Source: Desulfuromonas acetexigens (lineage in GTDB: Bacteria; Desulfobacterota; Desulfuromonadia; Desulfuromonadales; Trichloromonadaceae). Taken from it: a stretch of 64,000 nt of DNA. This document shows positions 26,554 through 35,401 of this stretch, one piece after another (within the stretch, counting starts at the first letter, position 1; each line of letters begins with the position of its first letter). Below the pieces are notes generated by a model. It did no database searches and was not told where the DNA came from. It saw only the letters and a list, made by a program, of their open reading frames with translations. The stretch covers positions 62,001 to 126,000 of the forward strand of contig NZ_FOJJ01000034.1 of the NCBI RefSeq assembly GCF_900111775.1. Reading direction: 5' to 3'. Made by a program: the position numbers and the translations under genes.

Positions 26554-26601
26554 GGTTTGGAGTCCGTTCCCGGCGTCGGAAGAACTGGGGCGCGCAAGCG
26601 A

Positions 26602-26629
26602 TTGACGCGGGGCGTAAATCGTTTATAGA
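26602..26629 (+). promoter_or_regulatory. Putative sigma-70 promoter of the fecR-ompA unit
   Basis: TTGACG (26602-26607), 16-base spacer, TATAGA (26624-26629), about 50 bases before the FecR-domain start and diverging from the DUF2784 gene. Confidence 0.55.
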
Positions 26630-26678
26630 TTAAAGCGGCACGTTCCAAACGACAGATTTTTTACGGCTGGAGTTGACG

Positions 26679-27134
26679 ATGAAAAAAATCCTTTTCTTCT
26701 GTACGGCCCTGCTTTTGTCGGCGGCTTGCGCTGCCGCACAGACCGAACCGGCGCATATCGGCCGGGTCAAGGGGACCAGCGGTATCGTCTCCATTCAGCG
26801 CGCCGGCGCCTTGAAACCGGCCTTTCCGAACATGAAGGTCTATCTCAACGACACCCTGCTGACTGGTTCCGACGGCGCGGTGGGTATCCTCCTCGAAGAC
26901 AACACCCTCCTTTCCATGGGGCCGATGAGCCGGCTGGCCCTGGACAAGTTCGATTTTTCCCCGGCCCAGAACAAATACGCTCTGCACCTGCGCATGGAGC
27001 AGGGGACCTTCGTCTACCTCTCCGGCCTGCTGGGCAAGCTGGCACCCCACGCGGTCAGTCTCGACACCCCGTCGGGAACCATCAGCATGCTCAAGGATAC
27101 CAACTTCATGGCCCGTTTCGGCGGCGACGAATAA
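26679..27134 (+). CDS. FecR-domain exported protein
   Basis: A 151-residue protein with a signal peptide (ILFFCTALLLSAACAAAQT). The body is a FecR domain: IGRVKGTSGIVSIQRAG, then LNDTLLTGSDGAVGILLEDN and LDTPSGTISMLKDTNFMARF. In this lineage stand-alone FecR proteins are periplasmic and accompany OmpA or CHASE2 genes; here an OmpA lipoprotein follows after 17 bases. No sigma-factor gene is present, so classical iron signalling is unlikely. ATG 26679 is preferred to an upstream TTG. Confidence 0.87.
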   Translation: MKKILFFCTALLLSAACAAAQTEPAHIGRVKGTSGIVSIQRAGALKPAFPNMKVYLNDTLLTGSDGAVGILLEDNTLLSMGPMSRLALDKFDFSPAQNKYALHLRMEQGTFVYLSGLLGKLAPHAVSLDTPSGTISMLKDTNFMARFGGDE

Positions 27135-27151
27135 ATCATCAGGGGGATATT

Positions 27152-27754
27152 ATGAAGGGGATTCATGGACTCTGCATCGGTTTGTCGCTGATGATCGCTG
27201 TGAGCGGGTGCGCCGGAAAAGACAACCTCATCGTACTGACCCCGGACGACTCCGGCCAGGTCGGCGCCCTCAAGCTCAGTAACGACGGCGGCGAGGCGGT
27301 CCTCGACCGCGAAGGGCAGGCGCTGCATCTGGGCGATCGTCGGACCTCGCCGGGAGCCCCCGCGCCCATTTCCGCTGAAGAGCGTGCGCTCTTCGCCGCC
27401 GCCCTGGCCGCGCAACCCTTGGCGCCGGTCAGTTATCTCCTCTACTTCGAGTTCGATTCCAACAACCTCACCGCCGAGTCGCGGCAACGGCTCGACGACA
27501 TTCTGCGCGCCGCCCAGGAGCGTGACTCCCAGGATCTTCTGGTCATCGGTCACACCGACCGCGCCGGTGACGCTGACTACAACGCCGCCCTCTCCCTGCA
27601 ACGGGCCGAAGTGGTCCGTGAACTCCTCGCGAGCAAAGGGATCGGCGCCGAATTCATCCAGATTTCTTCCCACGGCGAGGGCAATCCCCTGATCCCCACC
27701 GCCGACGAAGTCGCCGAGGCCCGCAACCGCCGGGTCGAGGTGGTCGTGCGCTGA
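27152..27754 (+). CDS. OmpA-family peptidoglycan-binding lipoprotein
   Basis: A 200-residue lipoprotein: lipobox VSGCAG at about 16-21 gives a diacylated cysteine. The C-terminal 110 residues are an OmpA domain (LYFEFDSNNLTAESRQRLDD, VIGHTDRAGDADYNAALSLQ, SHGEGNP, NRRVEVVVR) that binds diaminopimelate in peptidoglycan. It tethers the outer membrane to the wall. AGGGGG precedes the ATG, and it is probably cotranscribed with the FecR gene. Confidence 0.92.
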   Translation: MKGIHGLCIGLSLMIAVSGCAGKDNLIVLTPDDSGQVGALKLSNDGGEAVLDREGQALHLGDRRTSPGAPAPISAEERALFAAALAAQPLAPVSYLLYFEFDSNNLTAESRQRLDDILRAAQERDSQDLLVIGHTDRAGDADYNAALSLQRAEVVRELLASKGIGAEFIQISSHGEGNPLIPTADEVAEARNRRVEVVVR

Positions 27755-27821
27755 AGCCGCTTCGGGTTTGGCGCGGAAACCGCGAAAGCATCGAATATCC
27801 GCCCTGTCATTACGAGTTAGC

Positions 27822-28247
27822 ATGTATCTGTATGATCTGATCCCCCGGACTTTCCGGAAAGCCCTGTTGTCCTGCCTGCCGGCGCTGTTGCTGAGCCTGG
27901 TGCCGATTTCCGATGGCGCCTGGGGCGCTCAGGGAGAGGCCGCCGGCAAAGGCGAACTCGCGATCGCCACCTATTACGCCCAGCATTTTGCCGGGCGCCG
28001 CACCGCTTCCGGGGCCGTCTACCGCCACGAGAAATTCACCGCCGCCCATGCCCATCTCCCTTTCGGCACCCGGGTCCGCGTCGTCAACCCCGCCAACGGC
28101 CGGGAAGTGACCGTCACCATCAACGACCGGTGCCGCCCGCGTAAGACCCCCATCATCGATCTCTCTCGCGCCGCCGCTGAAGAGCTGGGCCTGCTTCGGC
28201 GGGGTACCGGCAAGGTACGCATCTTTCCCGTCGAGGATCAATCCTAG
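27822..28247 (+). CDS. RlpA-like double-psi beta-barrel protein (no SPOR domain)
   Basis: A 141-residue exported protein. After the signal peptide the DPBB domain starts ELAIATYYAQHFAGRRTASG and contains LPFGTRVRVVNPANGREVTVTINDR and IDLSRAAAEELGL. RlpA proteins cleave denuded glycan strands; the catalytic aspartate in the INDR motif is kept. The C-terminal SPOR domain found in many RlpA is missing. ATG 27822 is chosen; the frame extends upstream without a better start. Confidence 0.82.
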   Translation: MYLYDLIPRTFRKALLSCLPALLLSLVPISDGAWGAQGEAAGKGELAIATYYAQHFAGRRTASGAVYRHEKFTAAHAHLPFGTRVRVVNPANGREVTVTINDRCRPRKTPIIDLSRAAAEELGLLRRGTGKVRIFPVEDQS

Positions 28248-28272
28248 CTTTTTAAATGCCACAACCGTCGAT

Positions 28273-28316
28273 AAGGACAGAGGCCGCGCTCCCATGGGAA
28301 CGCGGCCTCTGTCCTT
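28273..28316. terminator. Bidirectional terminator between rlpA-like and ydbL-like genes
   Basis: A perfect 16-bp inverted repeat (AAGGACAGAGGCCGCG, 28273-28288, and its complement, 28301-28316) around a 12-base loop lies between the convergent genes. There is no T run, so it may act partly as an RNA-stabilising stem. Confidence 0.7.
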
Positions 28317-28326
28317 GGCGTCGCGG

Positions 28327-28896
28327 CTACTTTTTCGTCCAGCCGCCGCTTTCGTCTTCCAACAGCCAACCAGGAGCGGCCTGGGCGCGCCAGGATTCGG
28401 CGAAGACTGCCTGGACCTCGGCGGCCTGGTCGGGAAAGCCGTTGGCCCGGGCGATTTCCCCGTAGAGGCGCTGCCGGTCGCTGTTCTCGGCCTCCACCAG
28501 GCGTGTCGCTTCCCCCCGTGATTTCAGGTCGAGCCCATCGATGGTGCGCAGCTTGAGCAGGCCGTCATGGCCGACGCCGACCTGCCCGCCGTCCAGGTAG
28601 GGAAAGAGCGCCGTCGCCCGGGCTTTCATCGCCTCGCGCAGGGCGCGGATCTCCGGCGTGCTGACGTTGATGTCCTGGGCCGCGTAGGCCGTCGCCGGTC
28701 CCAGGCGCAGGAAGCTGCTCGGCTCCCCCTGGGGCGGCTCGGCGGGGACGGCTTCCCCGGCGCGTTCCCCCCAGACCTCGTTGACGATCTTGTCGGCGGC
28801 GCCGCGCACTTCTTCGGCAGGAAAATAGATGTTGATGGTCACGCAGGAGACGACGGCCACCGCCGCCAGCAACGCGAGATAACGCAGTTTGTTCAT
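28327..28896 (-). CDS. YdbL-like DUF1318 lipoprotein with YnbE-like N-terminus
   Basis: A 189-residue lipoprotein. Lipobox VVSC is followed by VTINIYFPAEEV, a short strand reminiscent of the E. coli lipoprotein YnbE (ITINMNV), then a linker, then a DUF1318 domain ending LVEAENSDRQRLYGEIARAN and GGWTKK, the YdbL pattern. In E. coli YdbH, YnbE and YdbL form one phospholipid-transport system between membranes; here YnbE and YdbL seem joined in a single chain next to ydbH. ATG 28896 is used; the longer frame lacks a signal peptide. Confidence 0.8.
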   Translation of the reverse strand: MNKLRYLALLAAVAVVSCVTINIYFPAEEVRGAADKIVNEVWGERAGEAVPAEPPQGEPSSFLRLGPATAYAAQDINVSTPEIRALREAMKARATALFPYLDGGQVGVGHDGLLKLRTIDGLDLKSRGEATRLVEAENSDRQRLYGEIARANGFPDQAAEVQAVFAESWRAQAAPGWLLEDESGGWTKK

Positions 28897-28990
28897 GGAT
28901 ATGCTCCCTTCGGTTGGGGATCTCCGCCCCTTGGGGCGGAAAGATCCCGAAAATTCTTCCACGGGCATTATAGGCCGCATCCGCTAAAAA

Positions 28991-31900
28991 TCAACGGGCG
29001 GTGCGGTCGAGGCGGCTCATCCGTTTGAGCATCTCCTTGAAGGAAATGGCTCGCTCGGGAGCGATGATGTCGATTTTTGGCGGCAACAGGCCGCCGTAGA
29101 CCAGGTAGGATTCCTCCCCCTCTCGGGCCGTACCGCGCAGCCGGAAACTGTCGTTGTTCAGGGTGCAGTCTATTCCGAGTTTCTGGTAGCGGTAGAAGTC
29201 GATGAAGCGGTAGATACCCTGGGAGAGGGCTTCCGCAAGGGCGCCCTGGCTGAGGATGCTGAGGTTCTTGAGGGCTTTGACGCTGATGTTGCGCCGCCCG
29301 TCCTCGCGGGTGCTCAATTCGGCGCTGAAGTGCGAGGGGGTTGTCCCGAAGAGGCGCAGGTCGCGGATATGCCCGTCAAGGATGCCGTTCATTTCGCCGA
29401 ATTCGAAGGTCTGGGTGAGCTGTTGCAGATCGATGCCGGAAAATGCGATGTCGCCGTGGATGGTACGGTAGCGGGAGAAGGGATCGCGCAGGCTGATCTT
29501 CTCGATATCCAGGGTGCCGCCGAAGAGTTCGGCGTGGATCGTTCCGGCGGAGCTGAGGGTTTTGTCGGCATAACGGATTTCGCCGAGGTCGGCGTTGAGA
29601 CGGCCGGAGAGGGGCGCCCAATCCAGTTCCCGGGAAAGCTGCGCGAGGTCGATCCCCTCGAAGCGGATGCGCGTCGCCAGGGCTGGTCCGCTCGCTTCAA
29701 AGGCAGCGCGCAGGTCGGCGAGGTGCATGCGCCCGCCCGCCAGTTCTCCTTGCGGGAAGGTGGTGACCGTCAAACGATTGGGCGTGGCGTGCAGGGGGAG
29801 GGCACCCTGTTCCATATGCAGCGGTCCGCTATCGAAGCGGTCGAAGTCGAGCTGGCCGGAACGGGTTTCCGCTTCGGGCAGCAGGGCGCCTTGCTGATAA
29901 AGCAGGGGAATGCGGCCGTTGAGCCCAGCGATCTCCAGCTTTGATTCGGGCAGGGACAAGGCCAACGCCCGGGGCTCCAGATGTCCGGCCAGACTGAATC
30001 CCTCCGGCGTCCGGCGCAGCAGCAGACCCGCGCCGAGGTGGCCGTCCAGGACCAGTTCCTTGAAGGGGGAGCCGCTTTCCGTAAGCGGAGCGCGCAGGTA
30101 GCGCTCGAAGGCTGTGGCCAGCGGCGCGCTCTCAAGGGTGCCGTGCAGCTCTTGGAGCTCGGGGGTGACAAGTCCGGCAAGCTGTACCCGCGCCAGCTCC
30201 GGAATCCGCAGGGAGAGTTCCCGGGCCTCAAGAGTATTGGCCGCCCAGTCGGCGCGACCGGCCAGTTTCAGCTCGGCTTGGTGGGCGCTCAGGTTGGCGT
30301 AGAAGGCGCCATGGAGCACTTCGCCGACGCTCAGGTTGCCGTCGAGATCGAGATCGACGGCGCTCTCCCCCTTCTGGTGACGGATTTCTCCCCGGACTCG
30401 GGCCTTGCCCCCGCTCAGGCCGCTCAGGCCATCGGCGCTGAGCAATTCCAGAGCGTCGCCCTCCAGGCTGGTCAGGCGCACGCGGGTCTGCTTGGGCTCC
30501 AGATGGATAGCGGCTATGCCCGAGAGACGGCCCGAGCCGAACTCGGGGGCACGCAGACGCCCGGCGAAGCGCAGGTCGCGGATGTCCGTACCGGCGGGAT
30601 TGTGCCGGAACTCGCCGCTGGCGAAGAGGGCCTCGGCCTCCAGGCCGGTCACGGCGAATGCCGTCGCCTTCAGGTCGAAGAGGCCGCTAACTCCTCCTTC
30701 GGGGTTGAGGCTCAGCTCGCCGTCGCCGGCGACCCCGTACAGCTTCCGCAACGATTCCGGAATGCGTCCGGCGCCGGTGAGCCGGGCCAGGTCCGCGACG
30801 GCGAAGGGTTCGAGCCGCCAGCGCCAATGGCGCAGGGTCCCCGCCAGGCTGAAAAGGGGACGTTTGTCCAAGAGCAGGCGCGCCTCGGATTTCAACCGGT
30901 CGGGCGGCCCTTGGAGGGAGAGCCACAGCTGTAGGGGGGCGATGTCAAGCAGATAGGCATCGTCCAGGCCCGTCACCGGGCGACCGGTGAAGCTGGCCTG
31001 AACCGAGAGATCTTCGCGAGACCAGGAAAATTTGCCGTCGAGCACCCCGCCACCGATCACCTGGCGGCGCAGCTTCGGGTCGAAGCGGCCAAGAAGGGCG
31101 CCGCTGTCGGTGAGGATGCAATCGAAGTCGCCGCTCAGGGCGCCGGCGTCGTAACGGGCGGTGAAGGTGGTGTGCGCCTGTTGTTCCAGGGTGAGGCGCC
31201 CTTCCCCCTGCCAGCTGCGATCCTCTTGCCGGCGCAGGGTCAGGCTGAAGGCTTCGAAGGTCAGTTTTTGCCCGTCCTGATGGAGATCGGCGGCGGGGAT
31301 CGCCACATGAACTTGGAGCCCGCCCGGTTGAAGGGCTATGGCCAGTTCCGGGTTGGTGGCGGTGAAGTCGAAGCCGTCGGGAAGGTTCAGGGGGAGCGCC
31401 AGGGTGGTGGCGACCCGTTCCAGTACCGCCCGGCTCAGCCGGGGCAGGCGGGCCCGCCCAGCGATGCTGGCTCCGGCACTGTCGAACTGGAAGCGCAAGG
31501 GGGCCTCGAGCAGGGAGGTGCCGTCCCACTCAAAACGGCTGATAGTCAGGGCGGGATGCTTTTCCCAGCTCCCTTCCCCGGCAAGAAGCAGGGGAAGAGC
31601 CGGTTCGCCGCCGAGCCGGGCTCTTGCTTCGAAACGGGGACGGTGGGTGCCCTGCAGGTCGAGGTGCAAATCCCCCAGTTCCCAGCGCTGATCCTCCAGG
31701 TTCACGGCCAGGGCGCCATCGCTGATACGCAGGAGGGCGATTTCGAAGGGAGGAGAGGCGGGGAATCCCGAGGAGTCTTCGTTCGCGGGGGGAAGCAGAC
31801 CGGCCAGTTCGACCCGAGGCTGATGCAGGCGGACAGCGTCGATCCGCCACAACAAGAGGCCGGCAAGGCTGAAGCGGATATCCACTTCCGCGACGTCGAT

Positions 31901-32134
31901 GGTGAAGGCTTCGGGGCGGGTGATGGCCAGTTCCGCGATCGTCAGGCGAGATGACGAGAGCTCCATGCGGGCGAGGCGGACCTCCCCGTCGAGGGCGTAC
32001 TCGGCGAGCCGGATCAGGGCCGGACGCAGAACGTGCCCGGCGAGGTAATCGGTCAGCTTCCAACCGGCCACGGACTGGGCAACGGAAAGCGTGAGCAACA
32101 GCCCCAGGAGATGTCGAAGAAAGAGCAGCGTCAT
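28991..32134 (-). CDS. YdbH-family AsmA-like intermembrane lipid transport protein
   Basis: A 1047-residue protein with one N-terminal membrane anchor (LLFLRHLLGLLLTLSVAQ) and a long repetitive beta-rich body, as in AsmA-like bridge proteins (YhdP, TamB, YdbH). The C-terminal block FGEMNGILDGHIRDLRLFG, SVKALKNLSILSQG and IDFYRYQKLGIDCTL is the YdbH/DUF748-like end. These proteins form a hydrophobic groove that carries phospholipids to the outer membrane. The YdbL-like gene follows after 95 bases, matching the E. coli gene pair. A rare long frame without interruptions supports function. Confidence 0.87.
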   Translation of the reverse strand: MTLLFLRHLLGLLLTLSVAQSVAGWKLTDYLAGHVLRPALIRLAEYALDGEVRLARMELSSSRLTIAELAITRPEAFTIDVAEVDIRFSLAGLLLWRIDAVRLHQPRVELAGLLPPANEDSSGFPASPPFEIALLRISDGALAVNLEDQRWELGDLHLDLQGTHRPRFEARARLGGEPALPLLLAGEGSWEKHPALTISRFEWDGTSLLEAPLRFQFDSAGASIAGRARLPRLSRAVLERVATTLALPLNLPDGFDFTATNPELAIALQPGGLQVHVAIPAADLHQDGQKLTFEAFSLTLRRQEDRSWQGEGRLTLEQQAHTTFTARYDAGALSGDFDCILTDSGALLGRFDPKLRRQVIGGGVLDGKFSWSREDLSVQASFTGRPVTGLDDAYLLDIAPLQLWLSLQGPPDRLKSEARLLLDKRPLFSLAGTLRHWRWRLEPFAVADLARLTGAGRIPESLRKLYGVAGDGELSLNPEGGVSGLFDLKATAFAVTGLEAEALFASGEFRHNPAGTDIRDLRFAGRLRAPEFGSGRLSGIAAIHLEPKQTRVRLTSLEGDALELLSADGLSGLSGGKARVRGEIRHQKGESAVDLDLDGNLSVGEVLHGAFYANLSAHQAELKLAGRADWAANTLEARELSLRIPELARVQLAGLVTPELQELHGTLESAPLATAFERYLRAPLTESGSPFKELVLDGHLGAGLLLRRTPEGFSLAGHLEPRALALSLPESKLEIAGLNGRIPLLYQQGALLPEAETRSGQLDFDRFDSGPLHMEQGALPLHATPNRLTVTTFPQGELAGGRMHLADLRAAFEASGPALATRIRFEGIDLAQLSRELDWAPLSGRLNADLGEIRYADKTLSSAGTIHAELFGGTLDIEKISLRDPFSRYRTIHGDIAFSGIDLQQLTQTFEFGEMNGILDGHIRDLRLFGTTPSHFSAELSTREDGRRNISVKALKNLSILSQGALAEALSQGIYRFIDFYRYQKLGIDCTLNNDSFRLRGTAREGEESYLVYGGLLPPKIDIIAPERAISFKEMLKRMSRLDRTAR

Positions 32135-32258
32135 CGGCCCGTAGCGGAGAAAGGGGAATAAACTGAATTATTAACGGATTTGTCCCCTAGAGCCAGAAAA
32201 TTCCTGGCCTTCGGGAAAAAAGTGTCGACCAGGGGCCGCGGCTGTCACTCCCCGTTTT

Positions 32259-33259
32259 TCAGCGCTTGAGCTGATAGCGGCGAACGTTGGCGTTATGCTC
32301 GGCGAGGGTTTTGGCGAAGATGTGGGTGCCGTCCCCTTTGGCGACAAAATAATAATAGTCGCTTCGGGCGGGAAAGGCCACGGCGCGCAGGGCTTCCTCC
32401 CCGGGATTGGCGATGGGGCCGATGGGCAGGCCGGGGATGCGGTAGGTATTATAGGGGGTCGTCGTTTGCAGATGTCGGCGGGTCAGGTTGCCGTCGAAGT
32501 TTTCGATGCCGTAGATCACCGTCGGGTCGGCCTGCAGGGGCATCCCCACCGTCAGGCGGTTGTGAAAGACCGAGGCGATCAACGGCATCTCCTCGCGATT
32601 GCCCGCCTCCTTCTGCACGATCGAGGCGAGAATCACCAGTTCTTTGAGCCCGAGCCCCCGCTCTTTCGCGCCGGCGAGGATCTCCGGGGTCAGGCGGCGG
32701 CGAAACTCCTTGACCATCGTCTCGATCAGCGCCTTTTCGTCCATGCCGCGGGTCAGCTGGTAGGTTTCAGGGAAGAGGTAGCCTTCCAGGGAGGGGCCGT
32801 CGATCTTCAGGCGTTCGCGTCTTTCCGGCGATTGCGCCAGACGCAGAAAGGTTTCGGCGGAGCCGCGTCCTTCCGCTTCCAGGCGGGCGGCGATCTCCCT
32901 TAGGGTCCAGCCCTCGGGGACGGTGAAAGGATGAAGGAGGACATCGCCGGCCAGCAGGCGGTTCAGGATTTGCTCGGGGGTGGCGGCTCCGGCGAAGGCG
33001 TACTCTCCCGCCTTGATCCGCTGGGTCGCCTTGTGCCGGCGGGCCAGCAGCTTGAAAAGGCGAGCATCGGCGACGACGCCGGCGGTCGCCAGCTCCTCGG
33101 CGACCCGGGCGAAGGGTGCTCCGGCGGGGATTTCCACCACCTGTCGTTGCGGAGGGGCCACCGGCCGGTCGAGAAACCGGCGCACATGCAGAACCGGCAG
33201 GATCAGGGCGAGAATGATCAGGGCCGCCAGGACGGCGAACAGTTTTCGGCGACGGAGCA

Positions 33260-33260
<1 letters not shown>
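32259..33260 (-). CDS. mltG: Endolytic murein transglycosylase MltG
   Basis: A 333-residue YceG/MltG enzyme that cuts nascent glycan strands at the inner membrane. One N-terminal membrane segment (LFAVLAALIILALILPVLH) is followed by a LysM-like domain (about 45-130) and the catalytic domain with ILASIVQKEAGNREEMP (catalytic Glu in the KEAG context) and YNTYRIPGLPIGPIANPG. The ATG overlaps the plsY stop, so the two are translated together. I discard the long N-terminal extension, which lies in plsY. Confidence 0.95.
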
Positions 33261-33847
<587 letters not shown>

Positions 33848-33980
33848 GGGATTCTCCAACGGGAGGAAGATGCGGCCCGGGGCCGTTTCGAGCCGGTTTT
33901 TGGCGGACTCTCCCGCCCCCGCTCCGGGGGGCGAAAAGCACCTGCTTCTACCACGGGACCGGGGAAAAATCAAGGAGACT

Positions 33981-34008
33981 GCCGCTCTCCCCGCGCGGGG
34001 AGAGCGGC
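33981..34008. repeat. 28-bp perfect palindrome
   Basis: GCCGCTCTCCCCGC followed at once by its complement. It lies upstream of plsY and beyond the DUF481 terminator, and can form a strong hairpin in transcripts of either strand. Confidence 0.8.
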
Positions 34009-34013
34009 CTTAT

Positions 34014-34050
34014 AAAAAAACCGGGGCCGACAGGTTGTCCCGTCGGCCCC
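34014..34050 (-). terminator. Rho-independent terminator of the DUF481 gene
   Basis: On the minus strand GGGGCCGAC pairs with GTCGGCCCC (34042-34050 and 34023-34031) and is followed by GG and seven T (34014-34020). It lies 36 bases after the DUF481 stop. Confidence 0.9.
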
Positions 34051-34085
34051 AGTGATTGGATCGATGTACGAGATCGCTTTCGATC

Positions 34086-35093
34086 TCAGAAGGAATATTG
34101 CAGGTTCAGGCTCGTTTTCGAGTCGTCTTTCTTCACCTCTTCGGCGGGGTCGCTGTCATGCTCCCAGACGTTGGCCAGGCGCAGCGACCAGGGGCCGGCG
34201 ATGGTGGTGGTCAGGTCGGCCTCGTTGCGGCTGGTGAACTCGCCCCCCTGCTCCAGGCTCGGATAGACCGTCAGGTTGTTGCTGAAGGTGGCGTAGTCGG
34301 AGAGCTTGTAACGGAACTTCATGCCGAGCCGGGCGGTCATCCACTGATCGTCCTCGCCGTCGATGTTGTCCTCGGAAAAATAGGCGACGCCGGCTTCGAA
34401 AGCCAGGGCCTTGATGTCGTCTTCCCAGACCTGATAGCCGACACCGGGGCCGACGATGGTGCGCAGGTTGAGATCCTTGAACTTGTCTTTGAGCAGTTCC
34501 ACGCTCAGGTAACCGTAGAATTTCTCGGTGAAGAAGTAGTCGTATTTGAGCGCCCCGTAAATATCGCGGGTCGTCAGCTCACCGTCTTCCTCGGCATAGT
34601 TGTAGAGGAAGGTCAGGTTGTATCGGTCCTTGAGGCTGCGACGGGTGGCATCGGCGCCGAAGTTCACGCTGGTGCGGTCGGTGTTGCCCGACTGGGCGAA
34701 GGCGCCGAGAAAGACCTTGCCGTCCCAGGTCCAGGGGGGCGGGGGCTCGACGTTGATCGAAGCGACCTTCGCCCATTCCACATCGGCGGCGCCCCGGGCG
34801 TCACCGGCCGTGACCTGCAAGGCATCGACATCCCCCTGCAGTGGCCCGGTCAAGATCTCGCCCCCCTCCAGGCGGACATCTACCGGTTGTTCCGTTTCGA
34901 TGCGCTGTACGGCATCGGTCTTGAGCTCGATCTTTTCGGCGTAGTCGGTCTTCAGGGTGAGCAGGCCCTTTTCGGCGCTGATCACCGTGCCGGTGATGCG
35001 GTCGCCATTTTTCAGCACGATCTGGTCGGCACCGGCGAACGAGACGCCGGCAAGGGACAGGCAAAGGAGCAGAGGGGTGATTTTCTTTTTCAT
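34086..35093 (-). CDS. DUF481 outer-membrane beta-barrel protein
   Basis: A 335-residue exported protein (signal peptide LLLCLSLAGVSFAGA). The N-terminal 100 residues form a small beta domain (DQIVLKNGDRITGTVISAEK, repeated twice), and the rest is a DUF481 barrel with alternating aromatic strands (VFLGAFAQSGNTDRTSVNFG) ending in LNLQYSF, the C-terminal phenylalanine typical of Bam substrates. The family (YdiY-like) has no settled function. It is monocistronic, with a terminator behind it and a hairpin in its leader. Confidence 0.88.
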   Translation of the reverse strand: MKKKITPLLLCLSLAGVSFAGADQIVLKNGDRITGTVISAEKGLLTLKTDYAEKIELKTDAVQRIETEQPVDVRLEGGEILTGPLQGDVDALQVTAGDARGAADVEWAKVASINVEPPPPWTWDGKVFLGAFAQSGNTDRTSVNFGADATRRSLKDRYNLTFLYNYAEEDGELTTRDIYGALKYDYFFTEKFYGYLSVELLKDKFKDLNLRTIVGPGVGYQVWEDDIKALAFEAGVAYFSEDNIDGEDDQWMTARLGMKFRYKLSDYATFSNNLTVYPSLEQGGEFTSRNEADLTTTIAGPWSLRLANVWEHDSDPAEEVKKDDSKTSLNLQYSF

Positions 35094-35401
35094 TGAGCCT
35101 CCATGGTCAACACCATTCGATAGGATGTAAATGACACGGGACGCAGCCCGTGTCGCGAAATCGATGGATAAAAATCATTGGAGATCTTTTATCATAAAAA
35201 TAAATTCGAGGCAATTGTGATGTCGCCCCTCGGTGCGGCAAAGAGGAACCCGCGTCTTCTGCCTTTTCTTCACGGGGAGATTTTCACATTTTTTCCTTAT
35301 TTCTTGCATAGTCGAGAGGCATAATTGGGTGTAAAGATAGCCGCAAACCGGCACCTGCTTCGTTTGTCGCGCCGCGCGCGCCGGTTTTCAGGGAGGTAAC
35401 G
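35094..35401. promoter_or_regulatory. Divergent spacer between the DUF481 and DUF3300 genes
   Basis: A 308-base AT-rich spacer with no gene. It contains a perfect 8-bp hairpin GACACGGG/CCCGTGTC (35133-35154), close to the DUF481 start and in its leader. AT-rich tracts at 35185-35215 and 35280-35330 should carry the two promoters; I cannot fix their -35 and -10 boxes. GGGAGG precedes the DUF3300 ATG. Confidence 0.55.
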
